Positions 27,146-33,819 of a DNA stretch of 64,000 nt are shown piece by piece. Location of the stretch: the NCBI RefSeq assembly GCF_016236915.1, contig NZ_JAEHOK010000009.1:62001-126000 (forward strand), written 5' to 3'. The DNA comes from Salegentibacter maritimus. Lineage in GTDB: Bacteria; Bacteroidota; Bacteroidia; Flavobacteriales; Flavobacteriaceae. Positions within the stretch are counted from its first letter, which is position 1, and every line of letters starts with the position of its first letter. The notes below the pieces were generated by a model, which was not told the DNA's origin, did not search any database, and was given only the letters and a program-made list of their open reading frames with translations. Made by a program: the position numbers and the translations under genes.

Positions 27146-29113
27146 ATGATACCGCTTAAAAAGTATACAAGCTTATTTTTATTTCTATTCTTAGGAATAT
27201 GTAATGTTAGCCTAGCTCAAACACCAGAAAGTACGCCACTTTTAGATTCGCTTTCTAATGTATATGCAGAAAATTTATATACAAACCCGGAAGTCGCGAA
27301 AAAAGCAGCCCAGGAATGGTTGTCAAAAAGTGAGGCTTTAGATAAGAAAATCCATATAGTTAGGGCACACTATGCTTTGGGCAACCTAGGCAACATTTCG
27401 GGAGATTATAAAAGTGCTGTAGACCAGGCTGCAAAGGCCATTAATTTACTTAAAGAGCTTAAAATAGAAAATGGTCTGGCAGCCGCTTATAATGTATTAG
27501 CGCTAGGGTATAAGAACCTTGGGGATTATCCCAAAGCAATGGATGGTTTTATGCAATGCTTAGCTTATGCAAAAAAAATAGGCGGAAAGAACCAGGAAGC
27601 AAATGCCTATCAAAATATTGCCACACTTTATGTGCTACAAAAAAAATACAATAAGGCTGCTGAAAATTTAGATCGTGCCGCTAACTTATATCGGGAATTA
27701 AAAGATGACGACGGTGTACTCACTACCTTATTTAATTTTGCTAATATTTTAAAAGAACAAGGCAAGTTTGATCAGGCTCGTAAACACTACCAAACAGTTT
27801 TAAACTATAGAAAGAGAGAGGGGAACAAGGCCGTGATAGCTTATATAAATATTAACCTGTCACAGATGTTAGTTGAAGAAGAGCGTTGTGAAGAAGCAGT
27901 GGTTTCCTTAAAAAGAACATTATCGCTGTTAAAAGAACTAAAATTCAATTCTGATATAGCGATCGTATTAAATGATCTGGGCTTATGTGAAAGTGAATTA
28001 GGTAATAACAAAGAAGCAATAACCTATTTTGAGCAAGCCCTTGCCATAGGGGAAGAACAGTCTTTATTAACTTACAATTCTAATATATATATAAATCTTT
28101 CCCAGCTATATCAAGATCAGGGCGACTATAAAAATTCTTTAAAATATTACCAAAAAGGAGTAGATACCAAATCTAAACAAAACTCACTTGATAAAGAAAA
28201 GTATGTCGCAAATCTCCAGGAACGTTACGAAACCCAGTTAAAGGAGACGCGAATAGCATTGTTGGAGAAAGAACAAAAGTTGGGGGAGGCAGAACTGCAA
28301 AAAGCAGAGCTTACTGTTAAACGGCAGGGAATTGTAAGAAATGCGTTTATTGCGGGTTTTATATTGGTTTTAATATCTTTAATTATACTGCGGCTTTTTT
28401 ACCTGCAGCGGCTTAAAGCTCAGAAAGAATTGAGTGAGCAACAGGAAGAAAATGCAAAGCAAAAGATTAACCAGATGATGAAAGACCATAAATTATCTGT
28501 AATAGAACGTTACCAGGAAGGACAGGACGAAGAAAGAGCACGTTTAGCCCGGGAGATACACGACGGAATTGGAAGTGACCTGGCCGGAATAAAAATTGCC
28601 TTTGAACACTACATAGAAACTCAACCAGAAAAACCACAAAGTAAAAGAATATTGAATGCTATTGGTAATGCTTGTATAGATATACGTGCGCTTTCCCATC
28701 AATTACATCCCTTAGCTTTTTCAAAAATAGGTTTTAGTAGTTTTCTTAGGGATTTTATAGATAAAATTTCTAAAAGTGCAAATATTGATATTCAAACTTT
28801 TTTCTTTCCGGAAGAAGATATTGATCGGTTACCGGAGGAGCTCCTTGCCGAAGCTTATAGAATTGTACAGGAATTAGTAAATAACATTCTAAAACATTCC
28901 CTTGCCACCCAGGCCGAAGTACAACTTACCAGGCATGAAAATCACTTAAATATTGTTATTAACGATAATGGACAGGGATTTCAGGAGAAGAAAAAACAAG
29001 GAATAGGATTACGAAATATAAAGGACCGCTTGCATAAGCTACAAGGTACCATAGAGATAGACAGCAGTGCAAGTAGTGGTACTTCAATTATGATAGATAT
29101 TCCCTTAAATTAA
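27146..29113 (+). CDS. TPR sensor histidine kinase (HisKA_3 type)
   Basis: This 655-residue membrane sensor has a signal peptide (1-25), a periplasmic TPR region (about 65-345), and a coiled coil (about 355-395). One membrane segment follows (about 398-421, 'FIAGFILVLISLIILRLFYL'), then a cytoplasmic linker. The HisKA_3 dimerisation domain has the phosphorylated His472 in 'EERARLAREIHDGIGSDLAG'. The HATPase has an N-box 'RIVQELVNNILKHS' and 'DNGQGF' (607-612), and the protein ends 'TSIMIDIPLN'. This is the NarL-partner type of kinase. The response regulator starts five bases after its stop. Its position between the two arms of the accessory island makes it a candidate sensor for the shared promoters (inference). 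Confidence 0.92.
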   Translation: MIPLKKYTSLFLFLFLGICNVSLAQTPESTPLLDSLSNVYAENLYTNPEVAKKAAQEWLSKSEALDKKIHIVRAHYALGNLGNISGDYKSAVDQAAKAINLLKELKIENGLAAAYNVLALGYKNLGDYPKAMDGFMQCLAYAKKIGGKNQEANAYQNIATLYVLQKKYNKAAENLDRAANLYRELKDDDGVLTTLFNFANILKEQGKFDQARKHYQTVLNYRKREGNKAVIAYININLSQMLVEEERCEEAVVSLKRTLSLLKELKFNSDIAIVLNDLGLCESELGNNKEAITYFEQALAIGEEQSLLTYNSNIYINLSQLYQDQGDYKNSLKYYQKGVDTKSKQNSLDKEKYVANLQERYETQLKETRIALLEKEQKLGEAELQKAELTVKRQGIVRNAFIAGFILVLISLIILRLFYLQRLKAQKELSEQQEENAKQKINQMMKDHKLSVIERYQEGQDEERARLAREIHDGIGSDLAGIKIAFEHYIETQPEKPQSKRILNAIGNACIDIRALSHQLHPLAFSKIGFSSFLRDFIDKISKSANIDIQTFFFPEEDIDRLPEELLAEAYRIVQELVNNILKHSLATQAEVQLTRHENHLNIVINDNGQGFQEKKKQGIGLRNIKDRLHKLQGTIEIDSSASSGTSIMIDIPLN

Positions 29114-29118
29114 AAACT

Positions 29119-29757
29119 GTGAAGAAAGTAAACATCATTATAGCAGACGATCATTTAATGTTTCTGGAAGGTATAAATACCATATTTAAGGATATGCCCG
29201 AAATAGGAGAGGTTCATTTAGCCACCGAGGGGAAACAGGTACTTAGACTGCTCAATCAATTTGAGGTTCATTTAATTATAAGCGATATTAGTATGCCAAA
29301 AATGGATGGTATAGAATTGCTTACGGAAATTAAAAAGAAACATAGTGCTATCAAAATTATCATCTTAAGCATGTTGGATAATCATAGAACGGTGCATAAG
29401 GTGATTCAAAAAGGAGCAGATGGTTTTGTGCCAAAATTTACAAGTAAAGAAGAATTGCAGAAAGCTGTACGTACTGTATTAAATGATGAACAGTACTTCT
29501 CTGATATTATAAAACAACGATATATGGAAAGTGTTTTTGAGCGTAAGAAGTATAAAAACATAGAGCTCTCACCACGCGAGAAGGAAGTGTTGGCACTTTT
29601 AGGGGAAGAGCTTACCTCAAAAGAAATTTCGGAAAAGCTATTTATTTCTGTGAATACCGTAGAAACTCATCGTAAGAATATTCTTTTAAAAACCGACTCT
29701 AAAACCACTACAGGGGCAGTGAAATATGCCATAGAATCTGGGTTGTTTGATACCTAA
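29119..29757 (+). CDS. LuxR/NarL-family response regulator
   Basis: This 212-residue DNA-binding regulator has a receiver domain (1-120) with the acidic pair Asp10/Asp11 and phospho-acceptor Asp56 ('HLIISDISMPKMDG'). A LuxR-type helix-turn-helix follows (about 148-208, 'LSPREKEVLALLGEELTSKE' and 'ISVNTVETHRKN'). The start is GTG at 29119, as there is no upstream in-frame ATG and the protein begins normally ('KKVNIIIADDHLMF'). It is phosphorylated by the adjacent kinase. NarL-type regulators bind short inverted repeats, so it could bind the 18-bp palindromes upstream of seven island genes. This has not been shown. Confidence 0.93.
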   Translation: MKKVNIIIADDHLMFLEGINTIFKDMPEIGEVHLATEGKQVLRLLNQFEVHLIISDISMPKMDGIELLTEIKKKHSAIKIIILSMLDNHRTVHKVIQKGADGFVPKFTSKEELQKAVRTVLNDEQYFSDIIKQRYMESVFERKKYKNIELSPREKEVLALLGEELTSKEISEKLFISVNTVETHRKNILLKTDSKTTTGAVKYAIESGLFDT

Positions 29758-29847
29758 TTTGGCTTGTGTCCAAGATCGAGTTTTAATTTTAAAGGCCTTC
29801 CGGGGTAACTTTTATGATCATAGCTCTTTAACTGCTTCAGGGCCCCT

Positions 29848-29869
29848 ACCTAAAAAAAATAGGTTTTTA
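29848..29869 (+). terminator. Weak terminator after the two-component genes
   Basis: ACCTA (29848-29852) pairs with TAGGT (29860-29864), followed by TTTT. The stem is only five base pairs, so termination may be inefficient. The upstream 29760-29847 stretch resembles a worn copy of the dispersed repeat (GATCGAG head-like, GGGGTAACTTTT tail-like). Confidence 0.4.
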
Positions 29870-29965
29870 CTGGCACCGCCAAAGGGTATAATATCCCAGG
29901 GCCTGCCTCGAAATTAAAAATTTGTTTTCAACGAAGCCGTGTGGGATTGCCCCGAGGTAGTTTAC
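29870..29965. repeat. Dispersed intergenic repeat, long form
   Basis: Begins TGGCACCGCCAAAGGGTA and ends GCCCCGAGGTAGTTTAC. The central part AATTAAAAATTTGTTTTC is nearly identical to the copy at 36230. Its tail ends 23 bases from the stop codon of the minus-strand lipoprotein gene. Confidence 0.9.
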
Positions 29966-29988
29966 GAAGCCTTGCTGCTTATCTTAAG

Positions 29989-31005
29989 TTAATTTGTTTG
30001 TTGATATATAGCATTAATTCCTTCTGCTTCTATAGCATTTTTTATCTGATTAAACTCTTCCTCGTAAGATGTCGTATCATTCTGGTCTGTTATCATCTCT
30101 CCCCGGTATATGTGTCGGGTATCTAAATCAAAATACAGGATGTATAAACCTTTCTGTGGGTTTTGGTATTTTCCTTCACCATCATTCTTTATACGTTTAT
30201 CATCAAGGTATTGTACCCAGGCCGCTTTAGAAAGGGAAGATTTGTCTAAATATATTTTTCTGTAATTACTAATTTTAAAATAAGGGAATGCTTCGCGTAT
30301 GTTTGTTCCTATTTTTTCTTCAATCTTTGTTTGTAAGGATGGGAAACCCTGTATTTTTTTTGATAATAGAAAATCTTTGATTTGCCAGGTATTTGTATGG
30401 GTTTCAAGTGGTATTTCTATGAAACCTTCTGGATATTGAGGAGTTTTAATTAGTAAATGCTGACTATATAAACTGTTCAATTCGTTGTAAGACTGGTTTA
30501 ATCTTTCCATAAATTTAGGGATCAAATTGTCCAGTACTTGGGGAGTTAGGTCTTCTTTAAAAATTATTTCAATGCTTTCAATTTTGAAGTTAACATCCAG
30601 CCCGCTACTTTGAAAATCATTTCTAATCGCTTGTTTTGTTTCATAGATATTTATAGACTCTTTATAAAGATCATTAAAGGTAAGCTTTTCGGAGCCATAC
30701 AGAGGCAAAGTATCATTTACTAATATGTTTTTCGCATTAATATGCGTGTAGAATTCAATTTCGGGTATTTTTTTATTGTAGATATGTACACTAAACATAT
30801 TAGGATTCATCGTAGCAGCGTTAAAAAAGCGATTTAAATTTTTAAAATCTAATTCATCTTTATACTCTCTTTGTAAATATGTTTCGATATTTTTTGCAGC
30901 TTTATTTTTAGAGATACCACCAAACAATCTGGCGCAGCTACTAAAACCAATTACAATTACGCCAAGTAGTATTCCAAAGTATATCATTTGTTTCATAGTT
31001 ATCAT
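29989..31005 (-). CDS. Predicted lipoprotein of unknown function
   Basis: This 338-residue protein has a signal peptide and lipobox at Cys24 ('FGILLGVIVIGFSSCARLFG'). It would be attached to the inner or outer membrane facing the periplasm. No domain is recognised in the rest, which is mixed alpha/beta with 'NIREAFPYFKISNYRKIYLD' and 'QNPQKGLYILYFDLDTRHIY'. It is a single-gene unit read from the palindrome promoter at 31016-31062, whose 18-bp site is a perfect palindrome. The start could be the ATG at 31005 or 30996. The first gives a leader of about 10 bases after the -7 box. Confidence 0.8.
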   Translation of the reverse strand: MITMKQMIYFGILLGVIVIGFSSCARLFGGISKNKAAKNIETYLQREYKDELDFKNLNRFFNAATMNPNMFSVHIYNKKIPEIEFYTHINAKNILVNDTLPLYGSEKLTFNDLYKESINIYETKQAIRNDFQSSGLDVNFKIESIEIIFKEDLTPQVLDNLIPKFMERLNQSYNELNSLYSQHLLIKTPQYPEGFIEIPLETHTNTWQIKDFLLSKKIQGFPSLQTKIEEKIGTNIREAFPYFKISNYRKIYLDKSSLSKAAWVQYLDDKRIKNDGEGKYQNPQKGLYILYFDLDTRHIYRGEMITDQNDTTSYEEEFNQIKNAIEAEGINAIYQQTN

Positions 31006-31015
31006 CTTGATTAAA

Positions 31016-31062
31016 CTAAATTATAAGAATGTTGCAAAAACGGCCTCACGGAATTCCGTGAG
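31016..31062 (-). promoter_or_regulatory. Palindrome-plus-21 promoter with perfect palindrome
   Basis: CTCACGGAATTCCGTGAG (31045-31062) is a perfect 18-bp palindrome. On the minus strand, 21 bases further, lies TAATTTAG (31023-31016), one mismatch from TAnnTTTG. The lipoprotein gene starts at 31005. The same palindrome could also influence the divergent gene at 31148, which has its own TATTTTTG box at 31110-31117. Confidence 0.8.
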
Positions 31063-31109
31063 TTTTCACTTTCATTAAAAGAAGTCAGTGTTTATAGAGG
31101 GGTACAGGG

Positions 31110-31117
31110 TATTTTTG
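31110..31117 (+). promoter_or_regulatory. Possible -7 box for the 131-residue gene
   Basis: TATTTTTG matches TAnnTTTG exactly and lies 31 bases before the ATG at 31148. The region where a palindrome would be expected (31071-31088) has only weak resemblance to the shared site. Confidence 0.45.
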
Positions 31118-31147
31118 AAGCATTAATTATAACTAAAGATATTTATA

Positions 31148-31543
31148 ATGGGACTACAAGAAAAAAAAGCAGCTAAAGCAATTGAAGATCAATATTTAGG
31201 AGACTACCAAAAGGAAATAAATGAGACGGTAGGTAAAGAATTACCTGTTAATATTAACTGGGATACTTTTGAGCTAGACTTTATAAAGTTTGTGCCAAGT
31301 GTTTGTTTACAGCGTCTTACCGATGCACTAAAGGAGGTTTGTGAAGACGATATGGGTAAGGAAGCTATACAGGAGAGTATCTCGTCTATTGAGGTGTATT
31401 GTATACCTAACGAAGGTGCAGAAGATAAAAAAGAATTAAAAATAGAAGATGAGGTATTTTCTCTTACAGCTTGTTGGGGCGGCCACCACAGCGGATATTT
31501 CTCTGATCTTGTAATACGTGAATTCCTGGAGAATAATCTATAA
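31148..31543 (+). CDS. Small protein sharing a domain with the 229-residue protein
   Basis: This 131-residue cytoplasmic acidic protein belongs to no family I know. Residues about 25-115 align with residues about 133-215 of the protein at 32228-32917. Both have 'GKE' followed by a short beta segment, 'DxMGKEAIQESISSI' versus 'DKMANEAFSESISSL', and a final 'L.I....F.L' strand. The two are therefore paralogues of an unnamed domain. It is a single plus-strand gene among minus-strand genes, followed by a strong terminator. Its divergent partner is the lipoprotein gene. Confidence 0.75.
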   Translation: MGLQEKKAAKAIEDQYLGDYQKEINETVGKELPVNINWDTFELDFIKFVPSVCLQRLTDALKEVCEDDMGKEAIQESISSIEVYCIPNEGAEDKKELKIEDEVFSLTACWGGHHSGYFSDLVIREFLENNL

Positions 31544-31570
31544 AATAACCTGGCAGAATCAGGCTATTAT

Positions 31571-31605
31571 AAAAAAAGGAAAGCTCTAACAGCTTTCCTT
31601 TTTTT
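31571..31605. terminator. Strong terminator after the 131-residue gene
   Basis: AAAAAAGGAAAGCT (31572-31585), loop CTAAC, then AGCTTTCCTTTTTT (31591-31604). It is a perfect stem flanked by A and T runs, so it can stop transcription on both strands. Confidence 0.92.
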
Positions 31606-31606
31606 A

Positions 31607-31703
31607 TTGGCACCGCCAAAGGATATAATACCTTGAGGTTTGCCTGGAAAATATAAGTTTATGTCCAACAAATATCTCGTGGGCTTACCTCAAGGTAGTT
31701 TAT
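31607..31703. repeat. Dispersed intergenic repeat, long form
   Basis: Starts TTGGCACCGCCAAAGGATA directly after the terminator and ends CTCAAGGTAGTTTAT, 20 bases before the stop codon of the minus-strand gene at 31723. It is somewhat diverged in the middle. Confidence 0.88.
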
Positions 31704-31722
31704 TTTAATGTTTAGTGTAAAA

Positions 31723-32127
31723 TTAATTTATAGGTACATTATTTAGCTCTACACCTCTTAAAGAAGCCGAGAAGTATACGCCTTGTTGGGAGTATGGATT
31801 ATTTTCCATAAAAGATTGATTAAAACTAGTTACAGAAGAATTTTGAAAATTAAGGCTTAATTCGGGTTTGTCCTGATGCTTAAAGAATACCTGAATAGAG
31901 CCGGCCCATTCACCTTCCTGGTTGGCTACCCAGTTTAAGAGGAACTCATCTATTTTGGAGTTTATAGATCCAGATAAGTAAACTTCGGTTGTTTTTTCAG
32001 CATCTTTTCCATAATTATGAGAAGTAGAAAAGTTATAATCAAGTTGGCTCAACTCAAATTTTTTTATGCTATTCTCGTCTCTTTTTAAGATAATTTCTAT
32101 TCGGTCTATAATATTGTTTTGTTGCAT
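31723..32127 (-). CDS. Possible Hcp/TssD-like protein
   Basis: This 134-residue protein has the strand order and length of Bacteroidota type VI tube proteins (Hcp/TssD, about 130 residues). It has 'QLDYNFSTSHNYGKDAEKTT', then a long strand 'VYLSGSINSKIDEFLLNWVA' (family: glycine/threonine strand followed by a LLEWM-like helix), and 'GSIQVFFKHQDKPELSLNFQ'. Then come 'TSFNQSF' and a final 'VYFSASLRGVELNN'. The match is by pattern, not by strong identity. No other type VI genes are in the window, so it would be an orphan, perhaps re-used as a scaffold or delivered effector. It lies downstream of the 229-residue gene on the same strand. Confidence 0.5.
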   Translation of the reverse strand: MQQNNIIDRIEIILKRDENSIKKFELSQLDYNFSTSHNYGKDAEKTTEVYLSGSINSKIDEFLLNWVANQEGEWAGSIQVFFKHQDKPELSLNFQNSSVTSFNQSFMENNPYSQQGVYFSASLRGVELNNVPIN

Positions 32128-32142
32128 AGTATATACTTTTTT

Positions 32143-32212
32143 ACTCGATAATCGAGGTTTGTTAAGATAGTTATCGTGACCCCGAGGCTGGCCTCGAGTT
32201 AATTTACTTTTT
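32143..32212. repeat. Dispersed intergenic repeat, CTCGATAAT-head form
   Basis: Palindromic head CTCGATAATCGAG (32144-32156), then GATAGTTATCGTGACCCCGA, GGCTGGCCTCGAG and a tail TTAATTTAC, ending 16 bases from the stop codon of the next minus-strand gene. Confidence 0.75.
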
Positions 32213-32227
32213 AATTATCGGAAGAAT

Positions 32228-32917
32228 TTATAGGTTTTTCTCTATTTGATTTTGTAGCTGGGCGGTGTCTGGAAAGCTTTTTAGTGCTTTAGAAATATCA
32301 ATGGTAATTGAAAGCATATTTTCTTGTAATAGCACGTTGTTTTCTGAACCCAACTTAAAATTAAGCGAGGAAATTGATTCAGAAAAAGCTTCGTTGGCCA
32401 TTTTATCTTTGGCAATGTTGGAGAGGGTTTCTTTTAATAAACCCAACACTTTAGAAGCATAAAATTTTTCAAGATCTGTTGGAGTTTCTTTGTAAGAATA
32501 TGCTATAGAAACTTCTTTCCCTAAAGAATCGTTTAGTGCCAGTTCTAAGGCCTTAATGTTTTTCTTAAGCTGAAGTAGGCTAGGTATTTCGCTTTTATCT
32601 GGGCTAAAAGGAATTCTACCGTCAGAGAAAAGATAGGCATATTTATCGATGTTACTCACAGAGATCGTAGAAATAGAATGAGATGCTATGTATTGAAAAT
32701 GAGCTTTATGGTCGTACATATCAGCTAACAATATCACTTTCTTTTCTGTACAATGATTTACAAAAAAGCCGGAGGCACTACCGGAATGGGTGCTAATACT
32801 TACCTGTGGCATTTGGGGCTTTTCTTGTTTCCTTTCTTTATTTGCTATTTCCTGTAGTATTTTTACAACCTGATCTGTATCTAAAGCAGGTAATTCTAAC
32901 ATTGTTTTAAAATCCAT
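32228..32917 (-). CDS. Unknown protein with duplicated island-specific domain
   Basis: This 229-residue cytoplasmic protein has an N-terminal part (about 1-115), with 'VSISTHSGSASGFFVNHCTE' and 'VILLADMYDHKAHFQYIAS', that is not recognised. Its C-terminal part (about 125-220) is homologous to the 131-residue protein at 31148 ('SLGKEVSIAYSYKETP', 'DKMANEAFSESISSLNF'). It is transcribed from its own palindrome promoter, with a leader of about 23 bases after the -7 box. The Hcp-like gene follows in the same direction after about 100 bases, separated by a dispersed repeat. Confidence 0.78.
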   Translation of the reverse strand: MDFKTMLELPALDTDQVVKILQEIANKERKQEKPQMPQVSISTHSGSASGFFVNHCTEKKVILLADMYDHKAHFQYIASHSISTISVSNIDKYAYLFSDGRIPFSPDKSEIPSLLQLKKNIKALELALNDSLGKEVSIAYSYKETPTDLEKFYASKVLGLLKETLSNIAKDKMANEAFSESISSLNFKLGSENNVLLQENMLSITIDISKALKSFPDTAQLQNQIEKNL

Positions 32918-32940
32918 GTTTATCTTTTTAAAAAGTGTAA

Positions 32941-32987
32941 CAAAGATGCTTAAACCCGGAAGAGATTTTGTACCTGTTTTCCGTGAT
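32941..32987 (-). promoter_or_regulatory. Palindrome-plus-21 promoter of the 229-residue gene
   Basis: On the minus strand ATCACGGAAAACAGGTAC (32987-32970) is followed after 21 bases by CATCTTTG (32948-32941), one mismatch from TAnnTTTG. The gene starts at 32917. Confidence 0.78.
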
Positions 32988-33084
32988 ATTTTAGCTAAAA
33001 AAAGTCTTAGGGATATTTTGAGATTCTAAGGCTTTTTTGATTGGTAAACAAGTTATTAGTAGGCTGTTAAGCCAATGTTTATTG

Positions 33085-33705
33085 CTACGGTTGTGATGTT
33101 GATTCTATTTTGTTTCCTTCTTTATTAATTTCAAACCATTCGTCACTTTCCACTCTTTTATGGTCATCTAAGTCGTAATATGCTTTTACGTTATAAGTGA
33201 CTTCGGCTTTTCCATTTTCAAACCATTTGGCAAACTCATATTCACAGGGAATTACCACCTGGCCATATTTATTTGCGTATCCCATTTTACCATTTCTAAG
33301 AACTCTCGTTAAGCCTTCATTAAAGGGTTCGGGGCCATTGTCGAACATAACAAGGTCAAACAAAACATTTTGGTTCCTGTCTATAGCAATCTGCCGCCCA
33401 TAGGTAGTATCGTTAGGATGTTCTAAAACATTGGCGTAAAATTCCAATGTATCAGTTCCGTAATATGCATATTTCCCAAATGGAATGATGGTATCATTGT
33501 TCTCATTTACATATGCTACGCTTACACCAAACTGTAAATATTCCTGATTTGTTACTGCTCTTAGCTTAGTAGTAGAAACTGTATCAGATATAGGTCTATC
33601 ATAATATTTGTGATTGGTAACTTCTTTTTTAATGTGGTTTTTACACGAAAAGGCCACTGAAACAGTAAAAACCAGTATTATTATTTGTCTTTTTTTTATT
33701 AGCAC
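33085..33705 (-). CDS. WG-repeat lipoprotein
   Basis: This is a lipoprotein of about 206 residues. The membrane-targeting start 'LIKKRQIIILVFTVSVAFSC' ends in the lipobox Cys21. The mature part has WG/KWG-repeat-like beta units ('GKMGYANKYGQVVIPCEYEF' then 'AKWFENGKAEV'). The longest ORF starts at 33810, but its first 35 residues are a translation of the dispersed repeat at 33699-33795. GTG at 33705 (inside the repeat head) is therefore the likely start, so the repeat supplies the start codon. WG proteins are extracellular or periplasmic with unknown ligands. It follows the LRR gene in the same direction. Confidence 0.75.
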   Translation of the reverse strand: MLIKKRQIIILVFTVSVAFSCKNHIKKEVTNHKYYDRPISDTVSTTKLRAVTNQEYLQFGVSVAYVNENNDTIIPFGKYAYYGTDTLEFYANVLEHPNDTTYGRQIAIDRNQNVLFDLVMFDNGPEPFNEGLTRVLRNGKMGYANKYGQVVIPCEYEFAKWFENGKAEVTYNVKAYYDLDDHKRVESDEWFEINKEGNKIESTSQP

Positions 33706-33795
33706 CGCCAAAGGGTACAATAGCCCCAGGTTTGCTTCTAAATTAAAGATTTGTTTCCAACGAATGCCTCGTGGGCTTGTCCCGAGGCAGTTTAC
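33699..33795. repeat. Dispersed intergenic repeat, long form
   Basis: Starts TTAGCACCGCCAAAGGGTA and ends GTCCCGAGGCAGTTTAC. It is close to the copies at 29870 and 36230. Its tail lies 24 bases from the stop codon of the LRR gene, and its head overlaps the start of the WG-repeat lipoprotein gene. Confidence 0.92.
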
Positions 33796-33819
33796 TTTTC
33801 TAAATAGCATGAGAATTAG

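Noticed and set aside
31071-31088. An eighth palindrome site for the gene at 31148.
   Set aside because: The -7 box at 31110 is perfect, but the sequence at the expected site matches the consensus poorly and is not palindromic.
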